From positions 1 through 64,000 of the forward strand of contig DYGX01000005.1 in NCBI GenBank assembly GCA_020724465.1: a DNA stretch of 64,000 nt, read 5' to 3'. Numbering within the stretch: the stretch's first letter is position 1; each line of letters begins with the position of its first letter. The notes under the pieces were generated by a model. The model saw only the letters and a list, made by a program, of their open reading frames with translations, was not told the origin of the DNA and did not search any database. Below, one piece after another: positions 52,600-63,937 of the stretch. This DNA is from Thermoflexus sp. Lineage in GTDB: Bacteria > Chloroflexota > Anaerolineae > Aggregatilineales > Aggregatilineaceae. The position numbers were made by a program, and so were the translations under genes.

Positions 52600-54237
52600 A
52601 TGCCCAAGCAACTCGTTTTCGATCAAGAAGCGCGCACCAGCCTGAAGTCCGGGATTGATACGCTCGCCAGGGCTGTGATGACGACGCTTGGCCCCAAAGG
52701 CCGCAACGTAGCCATCGACAAGAAATTCGGCGCGCCGACCATTACCCACGACGGCGTGTCGGTGGCGAAGGAAATCGAGCTTCAGGACCCCTATGAGAAC
52801 ATGGGTGCCCAGCTTCTGAAAGAAGCGGCGACCAAGACCAATGACATCGCCGGCGACGGCACCACCACCGCCACCGTGCTGGCCCACGCCATGGTGACCG
52901 ATGGCCTGCGCAACCTGGCGGCGGGCGCCAACCCGATGCTGCTCAAGCGCGGCATGGATGCGGCGGCGGAGCGCGTCTCGAAGGCGATCAGCGACATGGC
53001 GATCGAGATTAACACCAAGGAAGAGATCGCCTCGGTCGCGGCCATCAGCGCCCAGGACCGCGAGATCGGCCAGCTCATCGCGGACGTGATGGACAAGGTC
53101 GGTAAGGACGGCGTAATCACCGTCGAGGAAAGCAAAGGGCTGGAATTCGAGACGGAATATGTCGAGGGTATGCAGTTCGACCGCGGCTATATTTCGCCCT
53201 ATTTCATTACCAGCCCCGACACGATGGAAGCGGTCATTGAAGACGCTTACATCCTGATCCACGACAAGAAAATCTCGGCGGCGGCGGATCTGGTTCCGAT
53301 CCTCGAGAAGCTGCTGCAGATCGGCAAGCGCGAGCTGGTGATTATCGCCGAGGATGTGGACGGCGAGGCGCTGGCGACGCTGGTGCTCAACAAGCTGCGC
53401 GGGATGCTCAACGTCCTGGCCGTCAAGGCGCCGGGCTTTGGCGACCGGCGTAAGGCGATGCTGGGCGACATCGCGGTGCTGACCGGCGGCACGGTGATCA
53501 CCGAAGAGCTGGGCCGCAAGCTGGATTCGGTCACGATCGACGACCTGGGCCGCGCCGGCAAGGTGGTGGCCACCAAGAACGAAACCACGATCGTAGACGG
53601 CGCGGGCGACGAAGCCCAGATCCGCGCGCGGATCGAGCAGATCCGGATCGAGATCGAGAACTCGACCAGCGACTATGACCGCGAGAAGCTCCAGGAGCGC
53701 CTGGCGAAGCTGAGCGGCGGCGTGGCCGTGATCGGCGTGGGCGCCGCGACCGAAGTTGAGCTGAAGGAAAAGAAGCATCGCGTCGAGGACGCGCTGAGCG
53801 CGACCCGCGCGGCGGTGGAAGAAGGGATTGTTCCCGGCGGTGGTGTGGCGCTCATCAACGCGATGCACGCGCTGGACGATCTGAAGCTGGAGACCGACGA
53901 CGAGAACACCGGTGTCCAGATCGTGCGCCGCGCGCTGCAGATGCCGATGCGCGGCATCGTTCAGAACGCAGGCCTCGATGGCGCTGTGATCCAGCAGCAG
54001 GTCATCAACGAGCAGAAGGCGCAGAACAACCCGAACATCGGCTTCGACGTGATGACCGGCCAGTTTGTCGACATGATCAAAGCGGGCATCATCGACCCGG
54101 CCAAGGTGACACGCGGCGCGCTAGAGAACGCCGCCAGCATCGCGGGGATGATGCTGACCACCGAGGCGCTGATCACCGATGTGCCCGAGAAAGAGCCGCC
54201 CGTGCCCGCCGGTGGCGGCATGGATGGAATGATGTAA
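52600..54237 (+). CDS. groEL: Chaperonin GroEL
   Basis: 545 residues, standard length. The ATP site motifs are DGTTTATVL (about 88) and the Asp of the [10 protein letters not shown] region. The apical domain carries [20 protein letters not shown] (about 190-210), and [13 protein letters not shown] is at about 405. The C-terminal tail is Gly/Met-rich ([10 protein letters not shown]). It folds proteins as a double ring with GroES, which is not encoded next to it. Heat-shock control by HrcA is indicated by the CIRCE site. Confidence 0.98.
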   Translation: MPKQLVFDQEARTSLKSGIDTLARAVMTTLGPKGRNVAIDKKFGAPTITHDGVSVAKEIELQDPYENMGAQLLKEAATKTNDIAGDGTTTATVLAHAMVTDGLRNLAAGANPMLLKRGMDAAAERVSKAISDMAIEINTKEEIASVAAISAQDREIGQLIADVMDKVGKDGVITVEESKGLEFETEYVEGMQFDRGYISPYFITSPDTMEAVIEDAYILIHDKKISAAADLVPILEKLLQIGKRELVIIAEDVDGEALATLVLNKLRGMLNVLAVKAPGFGDRRKAMLGDIAVLTGGTVITEELGRKLDSVTIDDLGRAGKVVATKNETTIVDGAGDEAQIRARIEQIRIEIENSTSDYDREKLQERLAKLSGGVAVIGVGAATEVELKEKKHRVEDALSATRAAVEEGIVPGGGVALINAMHALDDLKLETDDENTGVQIVRRALQMPMRGIVQNAGLDGAVIQQQVINEQKAQNNPNIGFDVMTGQFVDMIKAGIIDPAKVTRGALENAASIAGMMLTTEALITDVPEKEPPVPAGGGMDGMM

Positions 54238-54267
54238 TCTCACCAGGTGCCTGGCTCACCTTGAACG

Positions 54268-54306
54268 GCCGGGGACAGCCGCCACACGCTGTCCCCGGCG
54301 CGCTTT
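54268..54306 (+). terminator. groEL terminator
   Basis: A 12-bp perfect stem (GCCGGGGACAGC 54268-54279, complement 54288-54299) followed by GCGCTTTTG. Confidence 0.85.
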
Positions 54307-54396
54307 TGTGCGGCGCACGTTGACAATTCTGGTGGCTGGCGGCGTATCAGATCTTGGTTTGTGGGCAGGGATGCCCCAAGAAGAGGAGTTTTTTGG

Positions 54397-55899
<1,503 letters not shown>

Positions 55900-55937
55900 G
55901 CCGCCCGCGGCTGCCCGCGCAGCGCGCCAGGAACGAC

Positions 55938-55964
55938 AACGCCCCGGTCAGGCGCCGGGGCGTT
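55938..55964. terminator. Bidirectional terminator after the M32 gene
   Basis: A perfect 10-bp stem (AACGCCCCGG 55938-55947, CCGGGGCGTT 55955-55964) between convergent genes; TTTGATTCTT follows. Confidence 0.8.
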
Positions 55965-55988
55965 TGATTCTTGCGGCGAGGATAATCA

Positions 55989-56768
55989 CTAGCGGCCGTA
56001 GAGCCAGTTGAGCAGGCGGCGCAGCAGGCCGGGCTTTTTCGGCTCGCGGATCACCGTGTTGCCCCGGTTGTCGATCGCGATCTGAAGCACCTGACCGCGC
56101 TGGCGCGCTTCTTCCCATTCCATCTTCCGGTCGCGCGGGATCAGATAGGCGCGCATCCAGCGGTCGTGCTCGGTCCCGCGGATCCGGGCGAGCTTCCAGT
56201 CGTCGTCATAAAGCTGGATGTTGTAAAGCAGCAGTTGGTATTGATCCGAAGGTGACAGTTCAACCGGCGTTTCCGTAAAGTCGTAGGGCGCCGGCGACGG
56301 CTCGGCCTCGACCGCGGCACGCGGCGGCGCCGGGGGTGGTGTGGGCGGCGCGTAGTCCGGCTCGGCCGGTCGCACGACACGGGTAGAGCGCACGGTGGCG
56401 GCCTGGCCATTGTGGCCGTTGGCGCGTCCGGGCGCGGGAGTCCGGTAGGCGGTCTCGTGCCGGGTGTGCGAGGCGTCGAGCGCGCTGGATGGCTCGTCGT
56501 GAAGCGGCTGCCAGTGGGCGTCGTGTTCGGGAGCGACAGGCTCGTAGACCGGTTCGCGCGCGCCGGTGCGCGCGGCGTCGACCAGCGACGCGCCGGCCAT
56601 GCCGTCGATGAAATCCTGTTCCAGATCGTAGTCACGCGGATCGCGCCGGACGGATCCGCGCGCGGGCAGAGGGTGCTGATCGGATGGCAGCGTGGAATGA
56701 GTCTTCCAACGGGACTCAGGTCGAGACGATGCTAATCGGCTCGGTGCTCGATGGATATCGCGCGTCAT
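55989..56768 (-). CDS. Unknown soluble protein with Pro-rich middle
   Basis: 259 residues. The N-terminal half is hydrophilic and low-complexity with Asp-rich (DPRDYDLEQDFIDGMAGASL) and Pro/Ala-rich stretches. The C-terminal 95 residues look folded: LSPSDQYQLLLYNIQLYDDD, then RIRGTEHDRWMRAYLIPRDR and a basic tail LLRRLLNWLYGR that could touch membrane. I do not recognise the family. The ATG at 56768 is nine bases after TTAGGAG; GTG at 56774 is too close to it. Confidence 0.6.
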   Translation of the reverse strand: MTRDIHRAPSRLASSRPESRWKTHSTLPSDQHPLPARGSVRRDPRDYDLEQDFIDGMAGASLVDAARTGAREPVYEPVAPEHDAHWQPLHDEPSSALDASHTRHETAYRTPAPGRANGHNGQAATVRSTRVVRPAEPDYAPPTPPPAPPRAAVEAEPSPAPYDFTETPVELSPSDQYQLLLYNIQLYDDDWKLARIRGTEHDRWMRAYLIPRDRKMEWEEARQRGQVLQIAIDNRGNTVIREPKKPGLLRRLLNWLYGR

Positions 56769-57117
56769 GATCACGCACTCCTAACCTTGCGCCCGGGATG
56801 AATGAGGGTGGAAGTTCGTGCGGCGGGCAGATAGCTGCGCCACCGGAAAGCGATGTGAGATCGATGCGAAACCTCCACCGTTCAGAAACAGCGCTTGCCT
56901 ATCCGCATTATACCGGTGTTCTAACCCGTCACATTGAAACGCGTGTTCGCTTGTCCCTACCGCCGCGCCTTCTCACTCCTGAATTCACACATTTTTCACA
57001 TACCTTACCCAAACTTGTTTCAAACATACTGTCATTCTATGCGAATTTTCCAGGGGGTGCAAGCCGCACGCGCAGGAAATTCAGCAGATTTTTCGCTGGA
57101 TTCCGGCACACGGGCCG
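56769..57117 (-). other. Gap with -10 element before the unknown gene
   Basis: TATAAT on the minus strand at 56907-56912 is a plausible -10 for the gene starting at 56768, giving a leader of about 130 nt. The stretch 56930-57060 is AT-rich for this window. No gene or repeat is seen. Confidence 0.4.
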
Positions 57118-58017
57118 TCACTCCGGGTCGCCCGTCCGCCTGAATGGCCGCAGCCGGTCGAGCCACCGAGCCGGATCGGCTGGCAGCAGGTGCGCGCCTT
57201 CGACGTGCAGGCGTCGGTTGCCGGCGGCCATACTCTCGACCGTGAACACCGGGCGTCCGTAGCGGCTGGCGAAGCGCGCAGCGTAGAGGCTGCCGCTGTC
57301 GGTCCCTGCTTCGACCACGATCACAACGTTGCTCAGCCCGGCGATCAGACGGTTGCGCGCCACCAGCGCCCCGCTGCTCGGTTCGGCAGCGGGATGCACT
57401 TCCGCCAGCAGCGCCCCCTGCGCGGCGATGTGTTCGGCGAGCGCGGCGTTCGCCGGGGGATAAACCGTCAGCAGCCCGCTGCCCAGGACGGCCACCGTCA
57501 GCCCGCCCGCTCGCAGCGCCCCTTGATGCGCCGCCGTGTCGATGCCAAGCGCCAGCCCGCTGATGATCGCCCACCCGTCGCGCGCCAGGCTCTCGGCCAG
57601 CCTGCCTGCCAGTTGACGCGCGGCGAGCGTGGGGCGCCGTGTGCCGACAATCGCCGCCGTGGGAGTATCGTCGCCGGGCAGCGCCGCGCCGCGCCAGAAC
57701 AGCACGGCGGGTCCATCGTCCAGGGCGCGCAGCCGCGCAGGGAACGCGGCATCGTGCGGCAGCAGTGCCCGGATCCCTTCCGCCTGCCAGGCGGCCAGCG
57801 CCGCCTCAAGCGCGGGCAGATCGATGTTGCGGATGGCGGCAGCGGTCTTGGCGCCGACGCGTGGCACGGCGCGCAGCGCGGCCTCGTCGGCGGCGAACAC
57901 GCCGTCCAGCGAGCCGAACGCCGCGATCAGGCGCTCGATAGTGCGGCGTCCTATCTTGGGGATCAGGCTCAGCGCGATCCACACGGCGCGCTGGTGCGGG
58001 GTCTGCGGGGCGATCAT
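57118..58017 (-). CDS. dprA: DNA-processing protein DprA
   Basis: 299 residues. An N-terminal helix-hairpin-helix-like part (IPKIGRRTIERLIAAFGSLD...VPRVGAKTAAAI) is followed by the Rossmann-type DprA domain: AAIVGTRRPTLAARQLAGRL, AIISGLALGIDTAAHQGAL, VAVLGSGLLTVYP, and ARNRLIAGLSNVVIVVEAG. It loads RecA on incoming single-stranded DNA in transformation. The ATG overlaps the MFS stop as ATGA. Confidence 0.95.
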   Translation of the reverse strand: MIAPQTPHQRAVWIALSLIPKIGRRTIERLIAAFGSLDGVFAADEAALRAVPRVGAKTAAAIRNIDLPALEAALAAWQAEGIRALLPHDAAFPARLRALDDGPAVLFWRGAALPGDDTPTAAIVGTRRPTLAARQLAGRLAESLARDGWAIISGLALGIDTAAHQGALRAGGLTVAVLGSGLLTVYPPANAALAEHIAAQGALLAEVHPAAEPSSGALVARNRLIAGLSNVVIVVEAGTDSGSLYAARFASRYGRPVFTVESMAAGNRRLHVEGAHLLPADPARWLDRLRPFRRTGDPE

Positions 58018-59288
58018 CCGGCTGGCTCGTCGTCAAGTCGCTCGTGCAGGGTCATGAACTGCCACGCGCTGAGGATGGAGAGCACGGTGGTCAGCACGAA
58101 CAGCGCCTCGAACCCGATCGTCTTGGCGATGGCCCCGTTCAGCGCGCCCACGATGCTGACCACGCCGATCCAGGTGTTGAGCGCGCCCATATAGAGCGGC
58201 CGCTCGTCTTCGGGCGTGACGTTCAACCCCAGCGCCATGAGGTTCGAGAAGATCAGCCCTTTCTGAATCGCGGTCAGGGCATAGACCGGAATCATGTAGT
58301 ATTCCGCAGCCCGCTCGCGCACGCCGAGTGGCAGCGCCAGCAGCAGCATGATCCAGCCGGCCGCCTGCGCCAGCATCCCAAACGAGACGGGCAGGCGGTT
58401 GCCGATGCGCACGCTCACCCGCCCCGCCGCCACGCTGAACACCGGGCGCAAGATCGAGCTGACCAGCAGGTACATGCCCGCCAGCTCCAGCCGCACGCCG
58501 AGCCGCTGGCTGGCATAGACGATGATCAGCCCGTTTGCCATGCTGGATAGCTCGAAGAGCGTGCGCCCTCGCACGTAATGCCGGTAGTTGCGGTCGCCGC
58601 GCCAGATGGTGCGGATCAGCTTCAGCGACAGGCGCGGGTGATTGTCGGTTGGCTCCGAAGGCGGCTCTTTGACCAGCGAGAAGGCGAAGAAACCGAGCAT
58701 CTGCGTGACGCCCGCGACGATGAAAAGCAGGGCGTAATTGGTCGGGAAGTCGAAACGCGCGTCCGGGCCGGTGAAGTAGAGCACGACCGGCGCGCCGACA
58801 ATTGCCAGCACGCCGCCCAGTGCCCCGCGCCAGCCGAAGACCAGTCCCCGCTGGCGGGCCGGGATGATCTTGGCGACCACCTCGATGAACGGCAGGCCGG
58901 TCACCCCCGCCGCCAGGCCGCCGACCACCACGAACAACATCAGCGTCACCAGCAGCAGCGGGGTGCTGCGCGACAGGAAGACCACAGCCACCAGCACGAT
59001 CCAGCTCAGCATGCGCAGCACCGCCGACCAGTGATAGAGCGGCAGCGCGCGGCGCGTGCGCCGCAGCCAGCCAATCGTCCAGACCTGCGGCAGCGACCAG
59101 GTCGCGCTCTGTAACGGCGCGATCAGCCCCAGGATCAGCGGGTTCGAGGTCAGATGGGCGGCGAAGGCGGTCAGCACCAGATCGGGACTGGCGACGCTGT
59201 TCGTCGTCCCGATCATCAAAGCTCCGTTGAGAATTGTCAGGCGCGTGTTGCGGCGTGCGGTTGCGGGTGGTGTTGTTTTGGCAGACAC
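58014..59288 (-). CDS. Major facilitator superfamily transporter
   Basis: 424 residues with about 12 helices. Features include NGALMIGTTNSVASPDLVLT at the first helix, GLVFGWRGALGGVLAIVGAP and a central loop with DNHPRLSLKLIRTIWRGDRN, then six C-terminal helices. Substrate unknown. Start is GTG at 59288 with a weak ribosome binding site. Coupled to dprA by a four-base overlap. Confidence 0.83.
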   Translation of the reverse strand: MSAKTTPPATARRNTRLTILNGALMIGTTNSVASPDLVLTAFAAHLTSNPLILGLIAPLQSATWSLPQVWTIGWLRRTRRALPLYHWSAVLRMLSWIVLVAVVFLSRSTPLLLVTLMLFVVVGGLAAGVTGLPFIEVVAKIIPARQRGLVFGWRGALGGVLAIVGAPVVLYFTGPDARFDFPTNYALLFIVAGVTQMLGFFAFSLVKEPPSEPTDNHPRLSLKLIRTIWRGDRNYRHYVRGRTLFELSSMANGLIIVYASQRLGVRLELAGMYLLVSSILRPVFSVAAGRVSVRIGNRLPVSFGMLAQAAGWIMLLLALPLGVRERAAEYYMIPVYALTAIQKGLIFSNLMALGLNVTPEDERPLYMGALNTWIGVVSIVGALNGAIAKTIGFEALFVLTTVLSILSAWQFMTLHERLDDEPAG

Positions 59289-59481
59289 TATGCGACCTGG
59301 TGCCGGGCGGGTTCCGGAGCCGCCGGTACCTGCTTCCTAAGCGAATCCACAGCGGAACATCGAAGCCTAAGCTTACTCGGCGTCGGCGTCGCTGGCAAGG
59401 CCGGTTGTCTTTTCGCGCGGGGCGCGCCAGAATCTGACCAGACGACTGCTCCGGCTCGCGCCGGGTAAGGGGAACGCTCCC

Positions 59482-60099
59482 ATGACCGATCGCATTCGCG
59501 TGAGCTGTGCCAGCCTGTGCCGCATTGAGCACGAGGGCTGGTTCTTGCTGCTGCTCAACGCGAATCGCCGCCAGCGCGGGATCTACGTCCTGTCGCCCAT
59601 TGGCGGGGCGCTGACGATCACCCGCTACGACCGCCTGGCCTCGTTTGCCGCCGTCCTCGAAACCCCGCAAAACGACGACCTGCGGCTGACTCTGCCGCGC
59701 GATAAGCTGCCCGCTTTCCGCGAGTGGTTCTATTCCGGGCAGGACCGCGAGCGCTCCCCCTTCCGCGAGCTGTACGAAGAGCTGGTCGACGAGACCCATC
59801 TGCTCGACGCGCTGGCGCCCGAAGATGTCGTCTGGCAGCATCTGTGGACGGTGGAAGAGGAAGCTGTCACCGCGCGGGGCGGGCAGATCGGCGTCTTCAC
59901 GCACTATTTCCTTGAGATCTTCGGCGTAACGTTTGCCAACGACGCCGTCCTCAGCGCGCTGCTGACCGCTCCCCCGGAGAGCGGCGCGCGCTGGGTCACG
60001 CGCGATCAGATCGAAGAGGCCGCCCGCGTCGCGATCGTGGTCGATGGAGCGGAGCGGAACGTGCGCATCAACGGCCGCGCCATCCTGCACCCGCCGTAG
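59482..60099 (+). CDS. SMODS-associated-type NUDIX protein
   Basis: 205 residues. WFLLLLNANRRQRGIYVLSP and IGGAL form the first strands, then DDLRLTLPRDKLPAFREWFY, and a Nudix-like helix SPFRELYEELVDETHLL (RE..EE). The long insert between GG and REL, the DLRL element and the C-terminal FTHYFLEIFGV strand match the SMODS-associated NUDIX family seen with cyclic-nucleotide-based conflict systems. No nucleotidyltransferase or effector lies nearby, so it may be a solitary nucleotide-derivative binder or hydrolase. AAGGGGA precedes the ATG. Confidence 0.65.
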   Translation: MTDRIRVSCASLCRIEHEGWFLLLLNANRRQRGIYVLSPIGGALTITRYDRLASFAAVLETPQNDDLRLTLPRDKLPAFREWFYSGQDRERSPFRELYEELVDETHLLDALAPEDVVWQHLWTVEEEAVTARGGQIGVFTHYFLEIFGVTFANDAVLSALLTAPPESGARWVTRDQIEEAARVAIVVDGAERNVRINGRAILHPP

Positions 60100-60192
60100 C
60101 CGAGAGCTTGATCCACTCCGGATACAGCACGTACAGAGTCAGACCGGGTGATACAAGTGATGCTGCCGCCCGGCTGTTCTTGCCGCGCCCGC

Positions 60193-60729
60193 TTACCCCC
60201 ACATCGTCCAGGGGTTGTTCGGATCGTAGGCGCCGTAGATCACGGTGATGCGCACCGTATCCGCCCAGGTGCGAAACGCCGCCTGATCGCCATTGAGACG
60301 CCAGCGCATCCGGCGCGGGATGCGCAGCCAGGCAAACCCGATGAAGCGCCGCTCCTGCCGGGTCGCGTTGCGCAGCAGCTCGAAGTACCAGCGCGGCAGC
60401 GCCTCGCGCAGATCGGGATGGCGCCGCACGATGAAATCGCTGATGAAGGCCATGATCGCCACCACGAAGAACGCGAGCGGGGCGAAGGTCGCGCCGATGT
60501 AGCTGTAGGGGGCGAGGGCGTCGCCGGAGAACAGCCCGCCGGAGATCGCCGCCAGCCCGGTCCATTCCAGGAAGCGGCACAGCGGGTAGACGCGGTGTTC
60601 GGCGCCGTAGTCGCGGAAGTGCGCCATCAGGGGATCTTTCCACAGCCCGCTGATGATCGCGCCGTAATACAGGCTCTGCGACAGCGGCGCGACGATCATC
60701 ACGAAGGCGAGCAGCGGCGGGATAGCCAT
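60193..60729 (-). CDS. Integral membrane protein of unknown function
   Basis: 178 residues. Hydrophobic helices at about 3-25 (PPLLAFVMIVAPLSQSLYYG), 50-68 and 80-100, then a basic soluble tail (RRHPDLREALPRWYFELLRN...RFIGFAWLRIPRRMRWRL). I do not recognise the family. The ATG at 60729 begins the first helix; one at 60801 is in frame but TAGAAT at 60803-60808 looks like a promoter just before it, which favours 60729. Confidence 0.6.
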   Translation of the reverse strand: MAIPPLLAFVMIVAPLSQSLYYGAIISGLWKDPLMAHFRDYGAEHRVYPLCRFLEWTGLAAISGGLFSGDALAPYSYIGATFAPLAFFVVAIMAFISDFIVRRHPDLREALPRWYFELLRNATRQERRFIGFAWLRIPRRMRWRLNGDQAAFRTWADTVRITVIYGAYDPNNPWTMWG

Positions 60730-60893
60730 CAGACGGTCATCTTTAGCAGCGTCTTGCGAACAATAGGATGCCGCACCGGATCGATCCGGGGCTCCGATCA
60801 TGATTCTACCCGGTTGTGCTGCCTGCGTCGCTAGAGTCTGTGACGCACTTTTCGGCCATCAGCCCTGCCCGCCGCGTGAGACGGGGAAGACCA

Positions 60894-61005
60894 CCCCTCA
60901 ACCCCCGGCCCCTCGGTGCGGGGAGAAGGGGAACACAACACGGCAACTGAAAGCCCCTCGCCCCGCGGCGCAGCCGCAAGAGGGAGAGGGGTTTGGAGTG
61001 AGGGG
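60894..61005 (-). repeat. Dispersed CCCTCACCCC repeat, copy 3 (inverted)
   Basis: Its reverse complement begins CCCCTCACTCCAAACCCCTC and matches the first half of the element at 31986 with only a few mismatches over about 53 bases. Confidence 0.8.
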
Positions 61006-61015
61006 ATGACAGTCG

Positions 61016-62113
61016 CTAGTGGATGGCGAGCGCGTCGAAGTCCAGCGGGACGACTTCGAACCAGGTGTTGCCTGGCTTGAGGGTCAGCGGCACCGAACGC
61101 TCCTTGTCGGCCCAGAAGGTCAGCATGTCGTCTTCCTGCCAGCGGTGCCAGTAGCCGCTTGTCTGCACGCCGTCGCGGATGATAATCACCGGCCCCAGCG
61201 TCCAGATCTGGATCTCGATCGAGAAGCTCCGCTGCCCCTGCCACTCGCTCTCGACAATGCTCAGGTCGGGCTGGTGGTGCGCGTAGAGGATGACGACGTT
61301 CGCCGCGGTAACCTGCTCGCCGTTGTTGGCGTCGGTGTGCGGCACGCCGTCGACGCGGCGCGCATAGCGCCCGGTCGCCGGGTCATAAGTCCATTCCACC
61401 AGGTCCGCGCCGTAGTCGATGGTGATCGTGCGGGCGGGCGGGCCGGACGGCGGCTCGACGGAGAAGCGCATCCCGCCCAGGTCCGGGCGCGGGCGGTTGA
61501 CGCCGGCTGCCTCGGCGCGTGCCCACACGGCGGCCGGCACGGCAAACAGGTTATGCGGCACTTCAATGCTTGTGTCCCGGTAATAGAGCGGCGGGCCGGT
61601 GGTGACCCCCTCAAAGGCGCGGTCGGCAAACGGCAGGGACGCGATGCGCTGGCGGATCGGCTCGCTGGCGCCGGAGTACACCAGCAGCGTGTCGTACATC
61701 GCCGGAATCTCCAGATCGATCAGCCGCGCGCTGCGGATCGACCCGACGCGGGGCGGGGTGTGCGTCCAGAAGATGGCGGTGAAGCGCGTCAGCGGGCCTT
61801 CGGTCAGGTGCTCGAAGACCAGATCGGCCTGGGAGATCCCCGCCTGGGGGCGGACCAGATCGGGCGCGTTGGAGATCTTGGCGGCCAGCGGGCGGCGCGC
61901 CAGCACAGCCGGGTCGTCGACGGGCAGGCCGGTCAGCGGATTGATCGCGGGCAGCAGGCCGTCGGGGCCGATGACGTCCGGCGGTGGCGTGGCGGTGATG
62001 ACGATCGGGCCGCGTGTGGGTAGAGTGCAGGCGGCAGCCGCCAGCGCGCCAAACGCGACAGCCAGGGGGATGAGCATCTGGCGAAGCAGGCGGCGGGCCA
62101 TTTGCCATTGCAT
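61016..62113 (-). CDS. DUF3048 lipoprotein
   Basis: 365 residues. A lipoprotein signal (hydrophobic about 10-28, lipobox AAAC) precedes a DUF3048 domain: INPLTGLPVDDPAVLARRPL, AKISNAPDLVRPQAGISQAD, VFEHLTEGPLTRFTAIFW, and later SEWQGQRSFSIEIQIWTLGP. Family function is unknown; it is widespread in Gram-positives and Chloroflexota. The ATG at 62113 has GAGG eight bases upstream. A dispersed repeat lies just past its 3' end. Confidence 0.9.
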   Translation of the reverse strand: MQWQMARRLLRQMLIPLAVAFGALAAAACTLPTRGPIVITATPPPDVIGPDGLLPAINPLTGLPVDDPAVLARRPLAAKISNAPDLVRPQAGISQADLVFEHLTEGPLTRFTAIFWTHTPPRVGSIRSARLIDLEIPAMYDTLLVYSGASEPIRQRIASLPFADRAFEGVTTGPPLYYRDTSIEVPHNLFAVPAAVWARAEAAGVNRPRPDLGGMRFSVEPPSGPPARTITIDYGADLVEWTYDPATGRYARRVDGVPHTDANNGEQVTAANVVILYAHHQPDLSIVESEWQGQRSFSIEIQIWTLGPVIIIRDGVQTSGYWHRWQEDDMLTFWADKERSVPLTLKPGNTWFEVVPLDFDALAIH

Positions 62114-62410
62114 CTGTTTTGCCTCACAATAAAGCACAGTCTTCGGGCTGCTCGCAGCATCCAGGCCGACCGAGCATACCAGATTTCACCGGGTTGGGGG
62201 AAGGGCACCAGGCCCGGCGCCTGTTTGGCTGGGGAGCATCGCAACTGTTAAGGCAGCATTGAGGCGGGATGTGATCGATGAAACGGCGGTCATGTTGACT
62301 ACCATCTTCACGGAGAGTATGATCAGCGCGAATCTCTCCGCTGCTCGGTGGTGGCATGGTTGCAGTCGATCCGCTTCCAATGCGTTAACCCCGGGGTAGG
62401 AACGTCGACC
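62114..62410. other. Divergent gap
   Basis: A 297-bp spacer between the DUF3048 and DUF4388 genes. Short AT-rich parts near 62270-62330 may hold promoters, but no clear hexamer pair or repeat is seen. Confidence 0.3.
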
Positions 62411-63310
62411 ATGGCGCTCAAAGGGAATCTGGCGGATTTCAGCACCACGCAAATCTTGAACCTGATCCATCTGGCACGCAAAACGGGCACGCTGCGCCTG
62501 TTCGAGCCGGTGGTGTCCGATGAGATCATCACGGACGGCGCGGGCAACAAACGCCGCCGCATTGTGCCGGGCGAGGAGCGGGCCAGCATCGCCTTTCGCG
62601 ACGGCAAGCTGATCCTGGCGGCGATGGGCGACCAGGACGGCCACCTGGCGAACGTGCTGCACAAGGCGGGCAAGCTCAACGCCGAGCAGGCGCGCATCAT
62701 CCGCGAGCGGGGGGCCAAATATTCCGACAAGGCGCTGGCGCTGATGCTGATCAACGCCAACTACGTGACCCAGGCCGACGTGGTGCGCAGCATCAAGCAG
62801 CACACCATCGACATCGTCTACGACGTGATGACCTGGGAGCGCGAGCCGTTTGTCTTCGAGGAAAACCTCACGCCCCCGCCGGATCGCATCACCGTGCCGA
62901 TCGACCTGAAGAATGTGATCATCGAGGGAACGCGCCGCGCGCAGGAGATCAAGCCGCTCGAAGAAGAGCTGCCCAACCTCGATATGGCCCTCAAGTTCCC
63001 CGAATCCCCAGGCGAGAAGTTCCGCGGCATCCATCTGAGCGTGGATGAATGGCGCGTGGTGTCGTACATCAATCCGAAAAACTCGATCCGCCAGATCGCC
63101 AAAGCCTGTAACATGACCGACACGGAAATCCGGCGGATCGTGTATGCGCTGCTGCAGGCGGGGCTGGTCCAGCTCGTCCGGCCGCCGGGGATGCAGGCGC
63201 CCGTCCCCGCGCCTGCCGGCGCGGCCCGGCGCCCGGTCGTTGTCCCGCCATCGCAGGCGATCGAGCGCAGTGTGGTGGAGCGGCTGATCCAGCGCATCAA
63301 GGAAAGCTGA
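62411..63310 (+). CDS. DUF4388 (PATAN) domain protein
   Basis: 299 residues. The start MALKGNLADFSTTQILNLIH followed by ARKTGTLRLFEP and ERASIAFRDGKLILAAMGDQ is the classic DUF4388/PATAN pattern, found in bacterial signalling. The C-terminal half has a winged-helix-like unit (LSVDEWRVVSYINPKNSIRQ, then IAKACNMTDTEIRRIVYALL). The small-GTPase gene follows 66 bp later; such pairs are typical of gliding or polarity-type signalling modules. Confidence 0.85.
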   Translation: MALKGNLADFSTTQILNLIHLARKTGTLRLFEPVVSDEIITDGAGNKRRRIVPGEERASIAFRDGKLILAAMGDQDGHLANVLHKAGKLNAEQARIIRERGAKYSDKALALMLINANYVTQADVVRSIKQHTIDIVYDVMTWEREPFVFEENLTPPPDRITVPIDLKNVIIEGTRRAQEIKPLEEELPNLDMALKFPESPGEKFRGIHLSVDEWRVVSYINPKNSIRQIAKACNMTDTEIRRIVYALLQAGLVQLVRPPGMQAPVPAPAGAARRPVVVPPSQAIERSVVERLIQRIKES

Positions 63311-63376
63311 GCGAGTTTGGCCGAACGGGTGTTTTCTCGAGGTCTGCCGGCCCGGCAGAGCCGTTAGCATGGAAGA

Positions 63377-63937
63377 ATGAGATCGCGCATGCCCATCCAA
63401 ACCGTCAAAATGGTCGTAACCGGCCCCTTCAGTGCAGGCAAAACGGAGTTCATCCGGTCGATCAGCGAGATCGACGTGGTCACCACGGACGAGACGATCT
63501 CGCCGGAAGCCGCCGAGTACGGCGTGAAAGAACAGACGACTGTGGCGATGGACTTCGGCCGGATCACAGTCGATGACGACCTGGTTCTCTATCTGTTCGG
63601 CACGCCCGGCCAGCGCCGCTTTGACTTTATGTGGGAAATCCTGGCCGAGGGGATGCTTGGGTTTGTCGTGATGGTGGACAGCGCCAAGCCGGAGACCTTC
63701 CGCGAGGCGAAGAGCATTCTGGAAACCTTCCGCGCCTACGCGCCAACGCCGTATGTCGTCGCCGCCAACAAGCAGGATCATCCGGAGGCCTGGTCGCCGG
63801 AAGACTTGCGGATCGCCTTGCGGATCGAGGACCACATCAAGCTGCTGCCGTGTGTTGCGACAGAGCGGGAGAGCGTCAAGAACGTGCTCCTTGAGCTGTT
63901 GTATTCCATCCTCGACGAGATGGACGCCGGGCAGTAA
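63377..63937 (+). CDS. Small Ras-like GTPase (COG2229 type)
   Basis: 186 residues. P-loop GPFSAGKTEF (about 16-25), switch region with Thr, LFGTPGQRRFDFMWE (G3) and NKQD (G4). The FGTPGQ form of G3 instead of DxxGQ is characteristic of the COG2229/MglA-like bacterial GTPases. It probably cycles between GTP and GDP in signalling with the DUF4388 partner. The start at 63377 is uncertain; 63389 is also in frame. The 63 bases after it hold nothing recognisable. Confidence 0.9.
   Translation: MRSRMPIQTVKMVVTGPFSAGKTEFIRSISEIDVVTTDETISPEAAEYGVKEQTTVAMDFGRITVDDDLVLYLFGTPGQRRFDFMWEILAEGMLGFVVMVDSAKPETFREAKSILETFRAYAPTPYVVAANKQDHPEAWSPEDLRIALRIEDHIKLLPCVATERESVKNVLLELLYSILDEMDAGQ

Noticed and set aside
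58033-60090. Long open frame of 685 codons on the minus strand
   Set aside because: Overlaps the well-supported MFS gene in another frame and the antisense of the NUDIX gene; low-complexity Arg/Ala/His composition typical of GC-rich shadow frames.
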